Assembly: GCF_003346715.1 (NCBI RefSeq)
Contig: NZ_QQPQ01000022.1
Span: 1 to 64,000 of the forward strand
Length of the DNA: 64,000 bases
Direction: 5' to 3'
DNA from: Oceanispirochaeta sp. M1
GTDB taxonomy: Bacteria > Spirochaetota > Spirochaetia > DSM-2461
Shown: piece by piece, positions 17,047 through 26,347 of the stretch
Layout of the letters: the number at the start of each line of letters is the position of its first letter
Numbering within the stretch: the first letter of the stretch is position 1
Program-made: the position numbers and the translations under genes
Notes under the pieces: model-generated
Told to the model about the DNA's origin: nothing
Database searches by the model: none
What the model saw: only the letters and a program-made list of their open reading frames with translations

Positions 17047-19882
17047 ATTTGACTTCTTCTTTCTCCATGTTTACATCAGCAATATTGTCAAAGTCGCCTG
17101 TTATGCCGACCTTCTCTCTCAGTTCCTTCATGGATCTTGGTCTGTCCGGATTATCCATTCGTCCCAGCACCGCATAGATCTGCTGGGGTTCGGATTTTCC
17201 TTTAACCATGATTTTATTCATGGGAACCAGATCGAAAATACCCTCTACGATATCCGCAGTACCCTGTGAAATCAGTACATCCGAGCCCATGGGCTTATTC
17301 AAAGCTTCGATACGGGATGCAAGGTTTACAGCATCTCCGATAACCGTGTATTCCATCCGGTAGTTTGACCCTATCTGTCCAGCCAGAACTTCACCGCTGT
17401 TCAGTCCGCATCCGATCTTGATAATTGGTTTACGGTCTCCGCCGCGGTCCTGGTTAAACTTTCTAAGAGCTGTACGCATGAGAAGTGCACCGTTTACGGC
17501 ATTTTCCGCATCGTTTCCGTGGGAGATGGGAGCACCCCAGATGGCCATGATTGCGTCACCTATATACTTATCTACAGCACCCTTCGTCTGATTCACACAG
17601 TCTACCATAAGGGTCATATATTCATTGAGGAAGATTACAACCTCTTCAGGAGTCAGCTGTTCAGATATTGCCGTAAAGGAGCGGATATCCGAGAAGAATA
17701 TAGTGGCATTCTTGATCTCACCTCCGAGCTGAATCTCTCCCTTTTCGGCAAGTTCGGCTACCTCTTTGTTTACAAAGCGTCCAAAGGCATCTTTGATTCT
17801 TTCTTTCTCTTCCAGACCCATTCCCATGTTGAGGAAGGCTCTGGTCAAAACTCCCACTTCGTCCTGGCTCTTGGGTTTGAGATCCAGTGTGTAATTCCCC
17901 GCTTCAATGGCCTGTGTTGCACCCACAAGTTTCCTGATGGGACCGGAAAGGGATTTTGAGTAGTAGTAGATGATCAGAATAGCCAGGGCTACAAACATGA
18001 TCATCAGAAGTATGTTCCGCCGCTGAATTCTGTATATAGCTTCAAAGGCAAGTTCCTCGGGTACCGTTGTAATAACACCCAGGCGTCCAAAGCTGATTTT
18101 TTTGTACGATCCGAAAAAGACCTCTTTATCTTCCTGCTCATAGCGGATCTGTCCTGTGTTTACAGCCGAAGAGAAGAGTTCTTTTACAATGGTCAGGTCT
18201 CCCAGGTTCACTCCCGATGTGACAATAGTCTTATCAGGATGAGCTATCAGGTTTCCTGTGGAATCTACTATGAAAGTGCTTGTGATTCCTCTGGACTGTA
18301 CGGCTTTCTGAAGGTTGTCCCTTATATCCGTCAGTATAAAGAGGGTTTTAATTCCCTGTTCCTGTTTGTAGGGAATTGTGATTCCCAAAACGGGTATGCC
18401 GAAGTAGGTGGATACGTTGAATACTGAGGCAGTTCCGCCCTTAGCAAGACGGATCTGTTCACTGTGGTCGTCTATGACTCCCTGAATAAAGGATTCAGAT
18501 ACATCCAGTTCCGCCAGAAGGCTTTCATTGTAGAAGAGCCGGCCTTCTTCGGTTATTCCGGCAAAGAGGATATTTCTTTCACTTCTGAAATAGTAGCTTT
18601 TAAAGTTCCTCTGACTGACAGAATCCTCGTCTCCTACTCCCAGAAGAAGGAGTGAGGCGCTGTTGCCGATAGCCAGAAGACTCTCTTCAACCTGTGCCGC
18701 GATTGTCTCAGATATCTTAAGGTTACTCTCTTCCACTCTGACCTGACTGTCCTGAAGAAAGAAATAGGTAGCCAGCATGATCATACCTGTGAGGGCAATT
18801 ATAATGATCAGTGAGGTAATAATACTCATCTTTATCCCGATGGGATATTTGATGGTTGTTCCCGGTTCAGCCTTGCCCCTGCGATTAAATTCGGAGTTCT
18901 CTTCATCCAGCTGATCCAGATCTTCCTCTTCAGGATGAGTTATCTTTTTTTCTGCTACAGGAAATTCGCTTTCTGCAACAGATTCAGGATCAAAAAAGAG
19001 TGTCTGATCTTCCAGATTTTTTGTTTCTTCAGGGTCAAAATCCAGTTTTTTATCGTCAGGTTCGGCATTTCGAACCAGTTTTATCTTCTGATCAGGGCCG
19101 GAAAGAGTGGAGAGAAGTCGAACAGGAATCCTGTTTTTCTCCCAGAACCGTTCCGGTTCAACCCTGCTTTTGATTATAAAATAATAGGGAAGAGTCGGTG
19201 CATCGGCTTCTTCCTCCAAAGGGAGTTCCAGAGGCCCGTGAAACTGAAGACTTCCCTCCTGTTTCCAGGTTCTCAGGCTGTCGACAAGGGATAGGGGATT
19301 TTCCCATTTTGCTAAATCTATATAGGCGATTGAGAGGTATTCTCCCCTGCCTGCCTGATGAAAGACGGGGTCCGGAACCTTCAGATCCCAGTCACCTGTC
19401 CGGGTACGTTCCATGGATACTGCCCGGAGGGGGAAACGTGCAGGAAGGCTGACACCCTCTCTGGCAAAACGCTTGATTATCCATTTTAGAGATTCTTCAT
19501 TTATTCTTTCGACAGATGGATATATCATTACCTGGGAAGGAGTTATGAAGCTTCCATAGTCTTCTGCCATAGTGATGCTGTCATAGATTTGACGGATCTG
19601 TTTCATGAGTGTCAGAAGAAGAGACTTTTCTCTTCCTGACAGGCGTCTTGAACCGGAAGCCTTGCTGGTCAGGTATAATCCGCCCAGAAAACTCAGTCGG
19701 CTGAGGCTTATCAGGTTTAAAAAACCTGCAAGGTAGTGGAGTTCGGAGAATGCGTGGATCAGCCCGCTGCCGGTTCTGCCGCGCTGTGTGGCTGACTGCC
19801 GGATCATAGATTCCGTCTGGGAAATCAGAGTCTCCAGATTTTTCAGGTTCTTCTTGAAATAGGGTAACAAATTCTGAGGCAT
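17030..19882 (-). CDS. Membrane adenylate cyclase, Cache-HAMP-CYCc, with large N-terminal domain
   Basis: 950 residues from ATG 19882; a TTG at 19969 would add 29 residues but has no ribosome site. Cytosolic residues 1-350 include a helical start that faintly resembles a CheA-type Hpt domain. Transmembrane helices at about 352-374 and 620-645 bracket a periplasmic Cache-like sensor (STFIVDSTGNLIAHPD). A HAMP segment (SGPIRKLVGATQAIEAGNY) leads to a class III cyclase domain from about 715. Catalytic residues are all present: metal Asp in FFSDIRSFT, adenine-specific Lys in DKYIGDAIMA, Asp in TVIGDAVNLASRIE plus the transition-state Asn and Arg. The Lys/Asp pair predicts cAMP, not cGMP. First gene of a four-gene overlapping operon. 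Confidence 0.9.
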   Translation of the reverse strand: MPQNLLPYFKKNLKNLETLISQTESMIRQSATQRGRTGSGLIHAFSELHYLAGFLNLISLSRLSFLGGLYLTSKASGSRRLSGREKSLLLTLMKQIRQIYDSITMAEDYGSFITPSQVMIYPSVERINEESLKWIIKRFAREGVSLPARFPLRAVSMERTRTGDWDLKVPDPVFHQAGRGEYLSIAYIDLAKWENPLSLVDSLRTWKQEGSLQFHGPLELPLEEEADAPTLPYYFIIKSRVEPERFWEKNRIPVRLLSTLSGPDQKIKLVRNAEPDDKKLDFDPEETKNLEDQTLFFDPESVAESEFPVAEKKITHPEEEDLDQLDEENSEFNRRGKAEPGTTIKYPIGIKMSIITSLIIIIALTGMIMLATYFFLQDSQVRVEESNLKISETIAAQVEESLLAIGNSASLLLLGVGDEDSVSQRNFKSYYFRSERNILFAGITEEGRLFYNESLLAELDVSESFIQGVIDDHSEQIRLAKGGTASVFNVSTYFGIPVLGITIPYKQEQGIKTLFILTDIRDNLQKAVQSRGITSTFIVDSTGNLIAHPDKTIVTSGVNLGDLTIVKELFSSAVNTGQIRYEQEDKEVFFGSYKKISFGRLGVITTVPEELAFEAIYRIQRRNILLMIMFVALAILIIYYYSKSLSGPIRKLVGATQAIEAGNYTLDLKPKSQDEVGVLTRAFLNMGMGLEEKERIKDAFGRFVNKEVAELAEKGEIQLGGEIKNATIFFSDIRSFTAISEQLTPEEVVIFLNEYMTLMVDCVNQTKGAVDKYIGDAIMAIWGAPISHGNDAENAVNGALLMRTALRKFNQDRGGDRKPIIKIGCGLNSGEVLAGQIGSNYRMEYTVIGDAVNLASRIEALNKPMGSDVLISQGTADIVEGIFDLVPMNKIMVKGKSEPQQIYAVLGRMDNPDRPRSMKELREKVGITGDFDNIADVNMEKEEVKYEIID

Positions 19883-20041
19883 GCCCTTCTCACTTCCTGG
19901 GGATTGAGGGAAGCCTGATTTCAAACACAGGGTCCTTCCTCTCATCTTATTATCTGCCGAAATACTCAAAAGAATGAGTAAAAGTTGACCAGCTGTTTCT
20001 GCAGAATCTCCAGATTCTTTTGGGAAATCTTTAAATATGCC

Positions 20042-20070
20042 CTGATAGATCCCCTTAATTACATTATAAT
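20042..20070 (+). promoter_or_regulatory. Candidate sigma-70 promoter for lipoprotein operon
   Basis: CTGATA (20042-20047), a 17-base spacer, then TATAAT (20065-20070), about 100 bases before the first lipoprotein gene. The -10 is perfect and the -35 matches four of six. This is within the 290-base gap between the divergent cyclase and lipoprotein operons; nothing else in that gap could be identified. Confidence 0.5.
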
Positions 20071-20172
20071 AAAAGTTAGGTATTCCTGCCTCTTTTTATA
20101 TCAACCGGCTTTACTACTTCACTTAAAAAGGGGTCTAGCCGATAAATTTAAAAAATGTTCCCGGAGGATCAG

Positions 20173-20520
20173 GTGCCAAGACAGAACAATACATTTATAA
20201 GAGCGGCAGCCGTTCTGTTAATATTGTCATTTTTCATTTCCTGCTCCGAGCGCTATCCTTTTTTTATACAGCTTCCGGAATTTGTAGAATCTGAACCGGG
20301 AGATGATAGGCCGGGAAAAATGCTGAGTATTGTCTGTGTAGATGAAAATGCAGTCATCCGTTATACAATTGATGATTCAACACCCAGTGAAATCCATGGA
20401 CTAATATATGAAGAACCTCTCTATCTGGCAGCAAATACGGTCCATATTCAGGCAGTCGCCGTACGTGTCGGTTACCCCGCGGGACCTCTTGTGGAGTATT
20501 ATTATGACCCCCAGGATTAG
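20173..20520 (+). CDS. Small lipoprotein with chitobiase/HexC-like beta-sandwich
   Basis: 115 residues from GTG 20173, chosen because GGAGG sits six bases upstream; the ATG at 20155 lacks a ribosome site. Signal sequence with lipobox-like SFFISC, then an Ig-like domain with IRYTIDDSTPSEIHGLIYEEPLYL and VHIQAVAVRVGY, which fits the CHB_HEX C-terminal-like domain (a tested carbohydrate-associated sandwich found in many lipoproteins). The 3' end overlaps the next gene by 17 bases. Function unknown. Confidence 0.7.
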   Translation: MPRQNNTFIRAAAVLLILSFFISCSERYPFFIQLPEFVESEPGDDRPGKMLSIVCVDENAVIRYTIDDSTPSEIHGLIYEEPLYLAANTVHIQAVAVRVGYPAGPLVEYYYDPQD

Positions 20521-21943
20521 TCTGTTTTGCATCATACTGATAATTCTTCTCTTTTCCTGTTCCCAGCCTTCTGATATGGAGGATCTAGGGTTGCTGGATA
20601 CGGAGTTTTACTCATTTGATCTGTACATAGATGATAATGCCGGTCTTGCCTTTGATGTGACAGGGCAGCAGGATGGAAATACTATCATCCTCGAATATCC
20701 TGATTATTCTATTCCCGGATTTCAATGGGCACCCCGATTCTCTACGGATGCAGTTTCTGTGGAAGTGGAAGGTGTGGAGCAGAGCAGCGGGAGCTCTCAG
20801 GTCAATTTCAGTAATCCTGTTACTTATACACTGACAGCCGACTCCGGTATGATTCAACAGTTTGATGTGGAATTGATCCTGCAGCCAGGTTGGCAGGATC
20901 TGGGTTCCAGTCCGGTTCTGGCAGCAGCCCTGGCTGCTTCCATAAGAACTGGATTCCTGAATAATGTGAGCCCCTACATTGTCTATCGAAATAGTATAAA
21001 CGACTTATCCGCGTATACCCTTGATATGGTGGATGGAATTACCTGGAACCCCTTTGGTATAGGGGCTAATAATGTTGAAAATTTTGACTCACAAATCTGG
21101 AATTATCAGATTTGGTCTGTATATCAGACAACCGGGCCCGGAGGTAATATTGAAGCCCAGTCCTGTATCCCTCCTGCTGCCTGGTCCGGTCCTGTAATTG
21201 CGACCCCATATACCGGCAGTGCAGCCGGTTTACATAGCTTCACGGCATCTTCAAACTATCTTTTTGCTGCATGGATTGATGATTCATCTCTAAGCAAAAA
21301 TCCTGTGGTCTGGGCTTTTGATGGTGCTGCCTGGCAGCCCCTGGGCAGTTCAATGGTTGAGGATGCTTATGGAGTATCACTGCATGCCCAGAGTTTCAGA
21401 GCTGTCTCGGACGGAGGGGCAAATGTTTTTGCAGCCTGTACTTTTGGAGAAGCAGAAGGGCTGATTCATCTTTTTAAATTTGATAAGGGTTCCAGTGCCT
21501 GGACCGGTGTCAGTTATGAGAGCAGTTCTTCTTCTGAAGATGCCGACAGAATCATAATCGATATGTTTTACGACAATGAAAAGCAGGCTCCAGTCATTTT
21601 TACGCGGAGCAGTAATCATAATTATGAGAATACCTTTACGATACAAGCACTCTATTACAATGAGCTGGCCGGAGTCTGGACAGATCTTGATTATATAGAA
21701 GCTCTTTATATTCCTGAATCTGATTATACTTCTCTGGATATCTGCTGGTTTGAGAACAGCCCTTCCATTGCCTACGGTACAACTGTTCTCAACTGGGATG
21801 GTGAGTCCTGGGTGAAAATAGGCAATGATAGTTCTCCTTCAGCACCTTCAGTTCAGTCTCTATCCAGGGGAGTGATAAATACTTATTTCACAGCTATGAA
21901 AGATGATGTTACAGGTGATTTAATAGGGAGGTTCTATCAGTGA
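20504..21943 (+). CDS. Lipoprotein of unknown function (DUF5018-like N terminus)
   Basis: 479 residues from ATG 20504, with GTGGAG seven bases upstream; an in-frame upstream GTG would precede the signal peptide by 32 residues and is less likely. Lipobox IILLFSC. Residues about 30-125 (YSFDLYIDDNAGL, IILEYPDYSIPGFQ, VNFSNPVTYTLTADSGMIQQFDVEL) match the pattern of DUF5018-like sandwiches common in surface lipoproteins. The remainder contains WDG-type and PVVWAFDGAAWQPLG segments consistent with a beta-propeller. Coupled at both ends by overlaps of 17 and 4 bases. Confidence 0.7.
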   Translation: MTPRISLFCIILIILLFSCSQPSDMEDLGLLDTEFYSFDLYIDDNAGLAFDVTGQQDGNTIILEYPDYSIPGFQWAPRFSTDAVSVEVEGVEQSSGSSQVNFSNPVTYTLTADSGMIQQFDVELILQPGWQDLGSSPVLAAALAASIRTGFLNNVSPYIVYRNSINDLSAYTLDMVDGITWNPFGIGANNVENFDSQIWNYQIWSVYQTTGPGGNIEAQSCIPPAAWSGPVIATPYTGSAAGLHSFTASSNYLFAAWIDDSSLSKNPVVWAFDGAAWQPLGSSMVEDAYGVSLHAQSFRAVSDGGANVFAACTFGEAEGLIHLFKFDKGSSAWTGVSYESSSSSEDADRIIIDMFYDNEKQAPVIFTRSSNHNYENTFTIQALYYNELAGVWTDLDYIEALYIPESDYTSLDICWFENSPSIAYGTTVLNWDGESWVKIGNDSSPSAPSVQSLSRGVINTYFTAMKDDVTGDLIGRFYQ

Positions 21944-24876
21944 AAAACAGGACTCTTAAAATTACTACAACCCTGTTAATTATTTTTCTCATCATCCTTT
22001 CCTGTAAAGAACCATCTATTGATCTCAACCCTGATAGTGGTGATCAGCTCATTAGCTCATTCTTATTCAGCAGCAGTATAAACACAGGTTTTGAGTCGGA
22101 TCTTGAAGCCGAGATACAAGGCTCTACAATTTATTTTAATTTATCATCAGGTACAGACAGCAGCTCTCTGATTCCCAGTTTTGAACTCATTGGCAAGGGA
22201 CTGCAGGTTGATGGTATATGGCAGGTGAGCGGTAGTTCTGTGCAGAATTTCTCAGCGCCCGTTTTTTATGATCTTATCAAGACAGATAACAGCCGGGTTC
22301 AATACACAGTTGTTGCGGGTCATGGGGATAATGATTCAACGTCTTTAAAATCTTTTGCTTTTCAGGCTGGTCTGAATGCAGGTCTTATGGTGACAGTCGA
22401 TGGTAGAATCGATGGTGAATCTATTGTATTTGATTTTCCTTTTGAAACAAATGTGCAGCCGCTGATCCCCAGTTTTGTAACATCCGGGACGGCTGTTGTC
22501 AGTTATAATGGAGTTGTTCTTAACAGCGATGCTGCCCCTCTTCTTAATCCTGCAAATGGTGGAACTCTCAGAGTCGATTTTGATGATGGTACAACAAAGA
22601 TCTATACAGTTAAAACCAATGTTGAAGTTCAGAAGTATATCCATGTTTCAAATACTGGTTCAGCCGGAGCATCAGGTTCCCAGAATAATCCTCTCAATGA
22701 TATAGAAGAGGCAATCTCGGACGCCGCCAGTAAAGGAATTAAAGAGATAAGACTGGCCATCGGCACATACAATCTTAGTACGAATCTTGTGATAGAGGAT
22801 AATCTTTCAATCCGAGGCGGCTATGACAGTACAGACTGGAGTTTAAGGATGTATGAGAACCCGGATATCAGGAATGGCACGATGTGTAATATCATCCTCA
22901 CAGGAGGAGGTTCCGGGACTGCCGATGAGCATAAGGGATCAATTACTTATAAAGGTGCTGCCGTAGGTCCCAATACAATCCTGGAGGGAGTGCGTGTCTC
23001 TGCCATGGGCGGTGTAGAGAATTTTACATCGGCTGTTACAATCCTTGATGGAGCCTCTCCCACTATCCAGTATACAGACCTCTTAGGCTCCTCAGTATCA
23101 GATGGCAGTGCCCTCTCTGTCTATAATGCCTCCCCTTATATCTTCAGCTCTCAATTATTGGGAGATGCCGGTACGTATTCTGTTGGTTTAAATGTCGGAT
23201 CTGACGGAGAACCTAGGGTTATTTCTTCACGAATCAGTTCTTATAATCTTGAGGCTCCCCTCTCAAGCACGGGAGTTGCCCTGCAGCTCGATGGCAGCGG
23301 TGCGGGTGGTTGGTATTACAATAATTTTATTGAAGGCAAGGGAAGTACTCAGGGCATGGCTGTCAAATTAAATGAGTCCGGCGGCTCCTTTATCAATAAT
23401 ATTTTTTCTGTTGCAGCCGGAATGCCGGCGGATATCTGCTTCCTGGAAAACGGCAGTGGAATGAGACCGGATTTACTTCAAAATAATAATTTCAGCTCTT
23501 ATAATCTGGGAGTACCCCTTTATGTTCAAGATGGATCTGTTCTTTTGGAAAAAGCGAAGGAGATAAATGCCCTGGGATATGCTGATTCATCTTCCAATTC
23601 AGATTATCGTTTTCTTAATTATTACAGCTATATAAATGATTGCTTATTTGTTCCATCATCCACAGTTCCCCTAACTGTAGCCTATAAGGGGCAGACTCTC
23701 AGTTCTGTATGGACTCGTGATCTATACAATAATCTTCATAATGATAATGACGGAAAGAGCTGGAGCAGGGGTCCTGTTGAAGTAGATTATACGGTTCTTG
23801 GAGGAGGGACAATTACTGTCACAGATCCCGGTGGGGATCTTTATGACGGTATCTGGAACAATCTGACCCTCAGAGAGGCTATTCATGTCTGTAATACAGA
23901 ATCAGATGTCAATACAATTGTATATCCCTCTGGTAGTTATACACTCAATCTGATTGAGTCTCTTTATATCAGTTCTGATCTTAAACTTATGGGTTCTGAC
24001 GGCGGTCTGACTGTCATTGGTAACGGTATGGATCCCCATATAATTATTGATGACAAAGACAGCGGCAGTGATAAAGTTATTTTTCTGCGGAATATAAACT
24101 TTAACAGCGGCGGTAATGCAGGATCCCCGGAAGGTGGTTCAATTATCAGTAGAGAAAAGCTGATGGTTTATAACTGTATTTTCAGCAGTAATCAAGCCAT
24201 GAAGGGTGGAGCAATCTATCAGGAAGGGGGAGAACTTTTTATTGCCAACACAATCTTTGACCAGAATAATGGCAGTAGCGGAGAGGGGGGAGCCATCTAC
24301 AAGGTAAACAGTTCCCTGGTAGGCATTAATATGGTTTTCACAGGGAATCAGGCGAATGGTGGAAGCGGAAATGGCTCAGCTATATACATGGAAGAGTCTG
24401 ATGCTGCAATTACATTTTGCAGCTTCTCTACAAATGCTGCAACCGGCAGCGGGACTGTTTATGGAGTCAATTCGGATATTCATTTGCTGAGCAGTATTTT
24501 TGTTAATAATACAGCTGCAGGACTCACTGATTTTGATTATTCAGGTGGTGCTTATGATTTGACTGCCTCTATCATTGAGTCCCCGATTTATCTTGATCCC
24601 CCTGATACGATTCAGGGACCTCCCGGTGTTTTCAATACGGCTTCCCCCAGTGGTACGGATGGTATCTGGAAAACTTCTGATGATAATCTTCATTCCGCCA
24701 GTAATGGAGAGCTTATGTATGGTTTTGGACTAGAGAGCCATATCATAACTAAGTGGACGGATGCAGATGGAAATGAAGTTACCGGTGAGCCCTTTCCCTA
24801 CGATTTGAAAATGGCTGACCGTGTTCAGGACGGAGCTCCTGAAGCAGGTGCATATGAGGGTGTCCATGTCCCATAG
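21940..24876 (+). CDS. Large lipoprotein with right-handed beta-helix
   Basis: 978 residues. Starts at GTG 21940, overlapping the previous stop (GTGA). Lipobox LIILSC. Two DUF5018-like sandwiches (about 30-125 and 126-225) repeat the fold seen in the preceding gene. From about residue 230 there is a parallel beta-helix of the DUF1565/choice-of-anchor type: YIHVSNTGSAGASGSQNNPLNDIEEAI, GIKEIRLAIGTYNLS and SIRGGYDS, then GGAIYQ, GGAIYK and GSAIYM rungs and a second entry LTLREAIHVCN. The end EAGAYEGVHVP is the DxGAYE ending typical of these surface beta-helix proteins. Probably a surface adhesin or polysaccharide-binding protein; this is inference. Followed by a strong terminator. Confidence 0.8.
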   Translation: MKNRTLKITTTLLIIFLIILSCKEPSIDLNPDSGDQLISSFLFSSSINTGFESDLEAEIQGSTIYFNLSSGTDSSSLIPSFELIGKGLQVDGIWQVSGSSVQNFSAPVFYDLIKTDNSRVQYTVVAGHGDNDSTSLKSFAFQAGLNAGLMVTVDGRIDGESIVFDFPFETNVQPLIPSFVTSGTAVVSYNGVVLNSDAAPLLNPANGGTLRVDFDDGTTKIYTVKTNVEVQKYIHVSNTGSAGASGSQNNPLNDIEEAISDAASKGIKEIRLAIGTYNLSTNLVIEDNLSIRGGYDSTDWSLRMYENPDIRNGTMCNIILTGGGSGTADEHKGSITYKGAAVGPNTILEGVRVSAMGGVENFTSAVTILDGASPTIQYTDLLGSSVSDGSALSVYNASPYIFSSQLLGDAGTYSVGLNVGSDGEPRVISSRISSYNLEAPLSSTGVALQLDGSGAGGWYYNNFIEGKGSTQGMAVKLNESGGSFINNIFSVAAGMPADICFLENGSGMRPDLLQNNNFSSYNLGVPLYVQDGSVLLEKAKEINALGYADSSSNSDYRFLNYYSYINDCLFVPSSTVPLTVAYKGQTLSSVWTRDLYNNLHNDNDGKSWSRGPVEVDYTVLGGGTITVTDPGGDLYDGIWNNLTLREAIHVCNTESDVNTIVYPSGSYTLNLIESLYISSDLKLMGSDGGLTVIGNGMDPHIIIDDKDSGSDKVIFLRNINFNSGGNAGSPEGGSIISREKLMVYNCIFSSNQAMKGGAIYQEGGELFIANTIFDQNNGSSGEGGAIYKVNSSLVGINMVFTGNQANGGSGNGSAIYMEESDAAITFCSFSTNAATGSGTVYGVNSDIHLLSSIFVNNTAAGLTDFDYSGGAYDLTASIIESPIYLDPPDTIQGPPGVFNTASPSGTDGIWKTSDDNLHSASNGELMYGFGLESHIITKWTDADGNEVTGEPFPYDLKMADRVQDGAPEAGAYEGVHVP

Positions 24877-24898
24877 CTTACCGAGTTCATAAATTTGA

Positions 24899-24933
24899 AG
24901 AGCCGGAAGATCACTTCCGGTTCTTTTTTTTTT
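24899..24933 (+). terminator. Intrinsic terminator of lipoprotein operon
   Basis: AGAGCCGGAAG pairs with CTTCCGGTTCT (one G-U) around a four-base loop ATCA, followed by a run of about ten T. It lies 23 bases after the beta-helix gene and insulates argH. Confidence 0.95.
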
Positions 24934-24976
24934 ATGCTAACATAGGCTCTAAAATTCCCCTTCTAGGAGAGATGAG

Positions 24977-26347
24977 ATGAGCAAGCTATGGGCCAAAGAC
25001 TATGAAGTAAATGAACTTATAGAAGAGTTTACAGTCGGGATCGACTATATACTGGATCAGAAACTCATCCCCTCAGACTGTGCCGCCTCACTGGCCCATG
25101 CTACCATGCTTCAGTCCATTGATATTCTTACAGCAGATGAGCTTCAGGCCCTCAAAGACGGGTTGAATCAGATCCTGAAAGAACATGCACAGGGCACCTT
25201 TGAAATTAAACGCTCCGATGAAGACGGCCATACGGCCATTGAAAACCGCCTTGTCGAACTGGCAGGAGATGCGGGAAAGAAAATCCATACAGGCCGCAGC
25301 CGTAATGATCAGGTTGTAACAGCTGTCCGTGTCTATGGCAGAGCCAAAGTCCTCGATCTTATCAGTGAGTGTGCTGATCTGATCCAGGCTATTCTGAAGC
25401 TCGCTGAGAAACATAAAGAGACTCCCATGCCGGGACGTACTCACATGCAGATTGCCATGCCTTCATCCGTAGCTCTCTGGGCCGCAGGTTTTGCCGAGGA
25501 GCTTATCGACTCCATCAGGCTTCTTTCATCGGCCTGGGAAATTCTTGATCAGAATCCTCTGGGAGCCGCTGCCGGTTATGGTGTGCCCCTCCCTCTTAAC
25601 AGAGAGATGACCACTGAACTTATGGGCTTCTCCCGCATTCAGAACAATGTGATTTATGTAAATAACTCCAGAGGGAAGATGGAACTTATGGTTCTTGATA
25701 TTCTGGATCAGATTACCCTGACCTTAAGTAAAATTGCTCAGGATCTTATCCTCTTTTCACTTCCGGAGTTCGGTTATTTCAGCCTTCCTGCACAGCTCTG
25801 TACAGGGTCCAGCATCATGCCTCAGAAAAAGAATCCCGACGGTCTTGAACTGATGAGGGCAAAGGCCGGTACTGTGAGTGCCTGCGGAACACAGATCAGA
25901 AATATTCTGCGCTCCCTGCCCAGCGGTTACAACCGTGACTTCCAGGAGACAAAAGAACCTTTTCTCAAGGGTTGTGATATCACTTCCATTTCATTGAAGA
26001 TGATGACCCTGACTTTTAATGAGCTCAAGGTTAACGGTGATAAGCTGCGTGCAGGATTTTCAAAGGAGATCTATGCCACCGATGTAGCCCTTGATCTTGT
26101 GGCTTCCGGAAAGAGTTTCAGAGACGCCTACAGGGAAGTGGGGCTGGCACTGGATAAGCTTGAGGATCAGAATCCCGATGAGTCTATCCATTCCAGAACC
26201 TATACGGGTACAAGTGGGAATCTCTGTCTTGAGGAAGCACAGGAGCGGTTGGAAGATCTTATGCAGACAAATGGAGATAGGGAAGAGTTTATAAATAAAG
26301 CACTGGAATCTCTGATGGGACAGCCGATTAATCTATTGATCCGTTGA
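24977..26347 (+). CDS. argH: Argininosuccinate lyase
   Basis: 456 residues. ArgH splits argininosuccinate to arginine and fumarate, the last step of arginine synthesis, as a cytosolic tetramer. The fumarase/aspartase superfamily signature GSSIMPQKKNPD is present, with the upstream HTGRSRNDQVVTAVR and GRTHMQIAMPSSVALW segments that define the lyase. Length matches the family (about 460). Start ATG 24977 has AGGAGAGATGAG upstream. No other arg gene is in the window, and the 3' end overlaps the convergent FecR-PEGA gene by 15 bases. Confidence 0.96.
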   Translation: MSKLWAKDYEVNELIEEFTVGIDYILDQKLIPSDCAASLAHATMLQSIDILTADELQALKDGLNQILKEHAQGTFEIKRSDEDGHTAIENRLVELAGDAGKKIHTGRSRNDQVVTAVRVYGRAKVLDLISECADLIQAILKLAEKHKETPMPGRTHMQIAMPSSVALWAAGFAEELIDSIRLLSSAWEILDQNPLGAAAGYGVPLPLNREMTTELMGFSRIQNNVIYVNNSRGKMELMVLDILDQITLTLSKIAQDLILFSLPEFGYFSLPAQLCTGSSIMPQKKNPDGLELMRAKAGTVSACGTQIRNILRSLPSGYNRDFQETKEPFLKGCDITSISLKMMTLTFNELKVNGDKLRAGFSKEIYATDVALDLVASGKSFRDAYREVGLALDKLEDQNPDESIHSRTYTGTSGNLCLEEAQERLEDLMQTNGDREEFINKALESLMGQPINLLIR

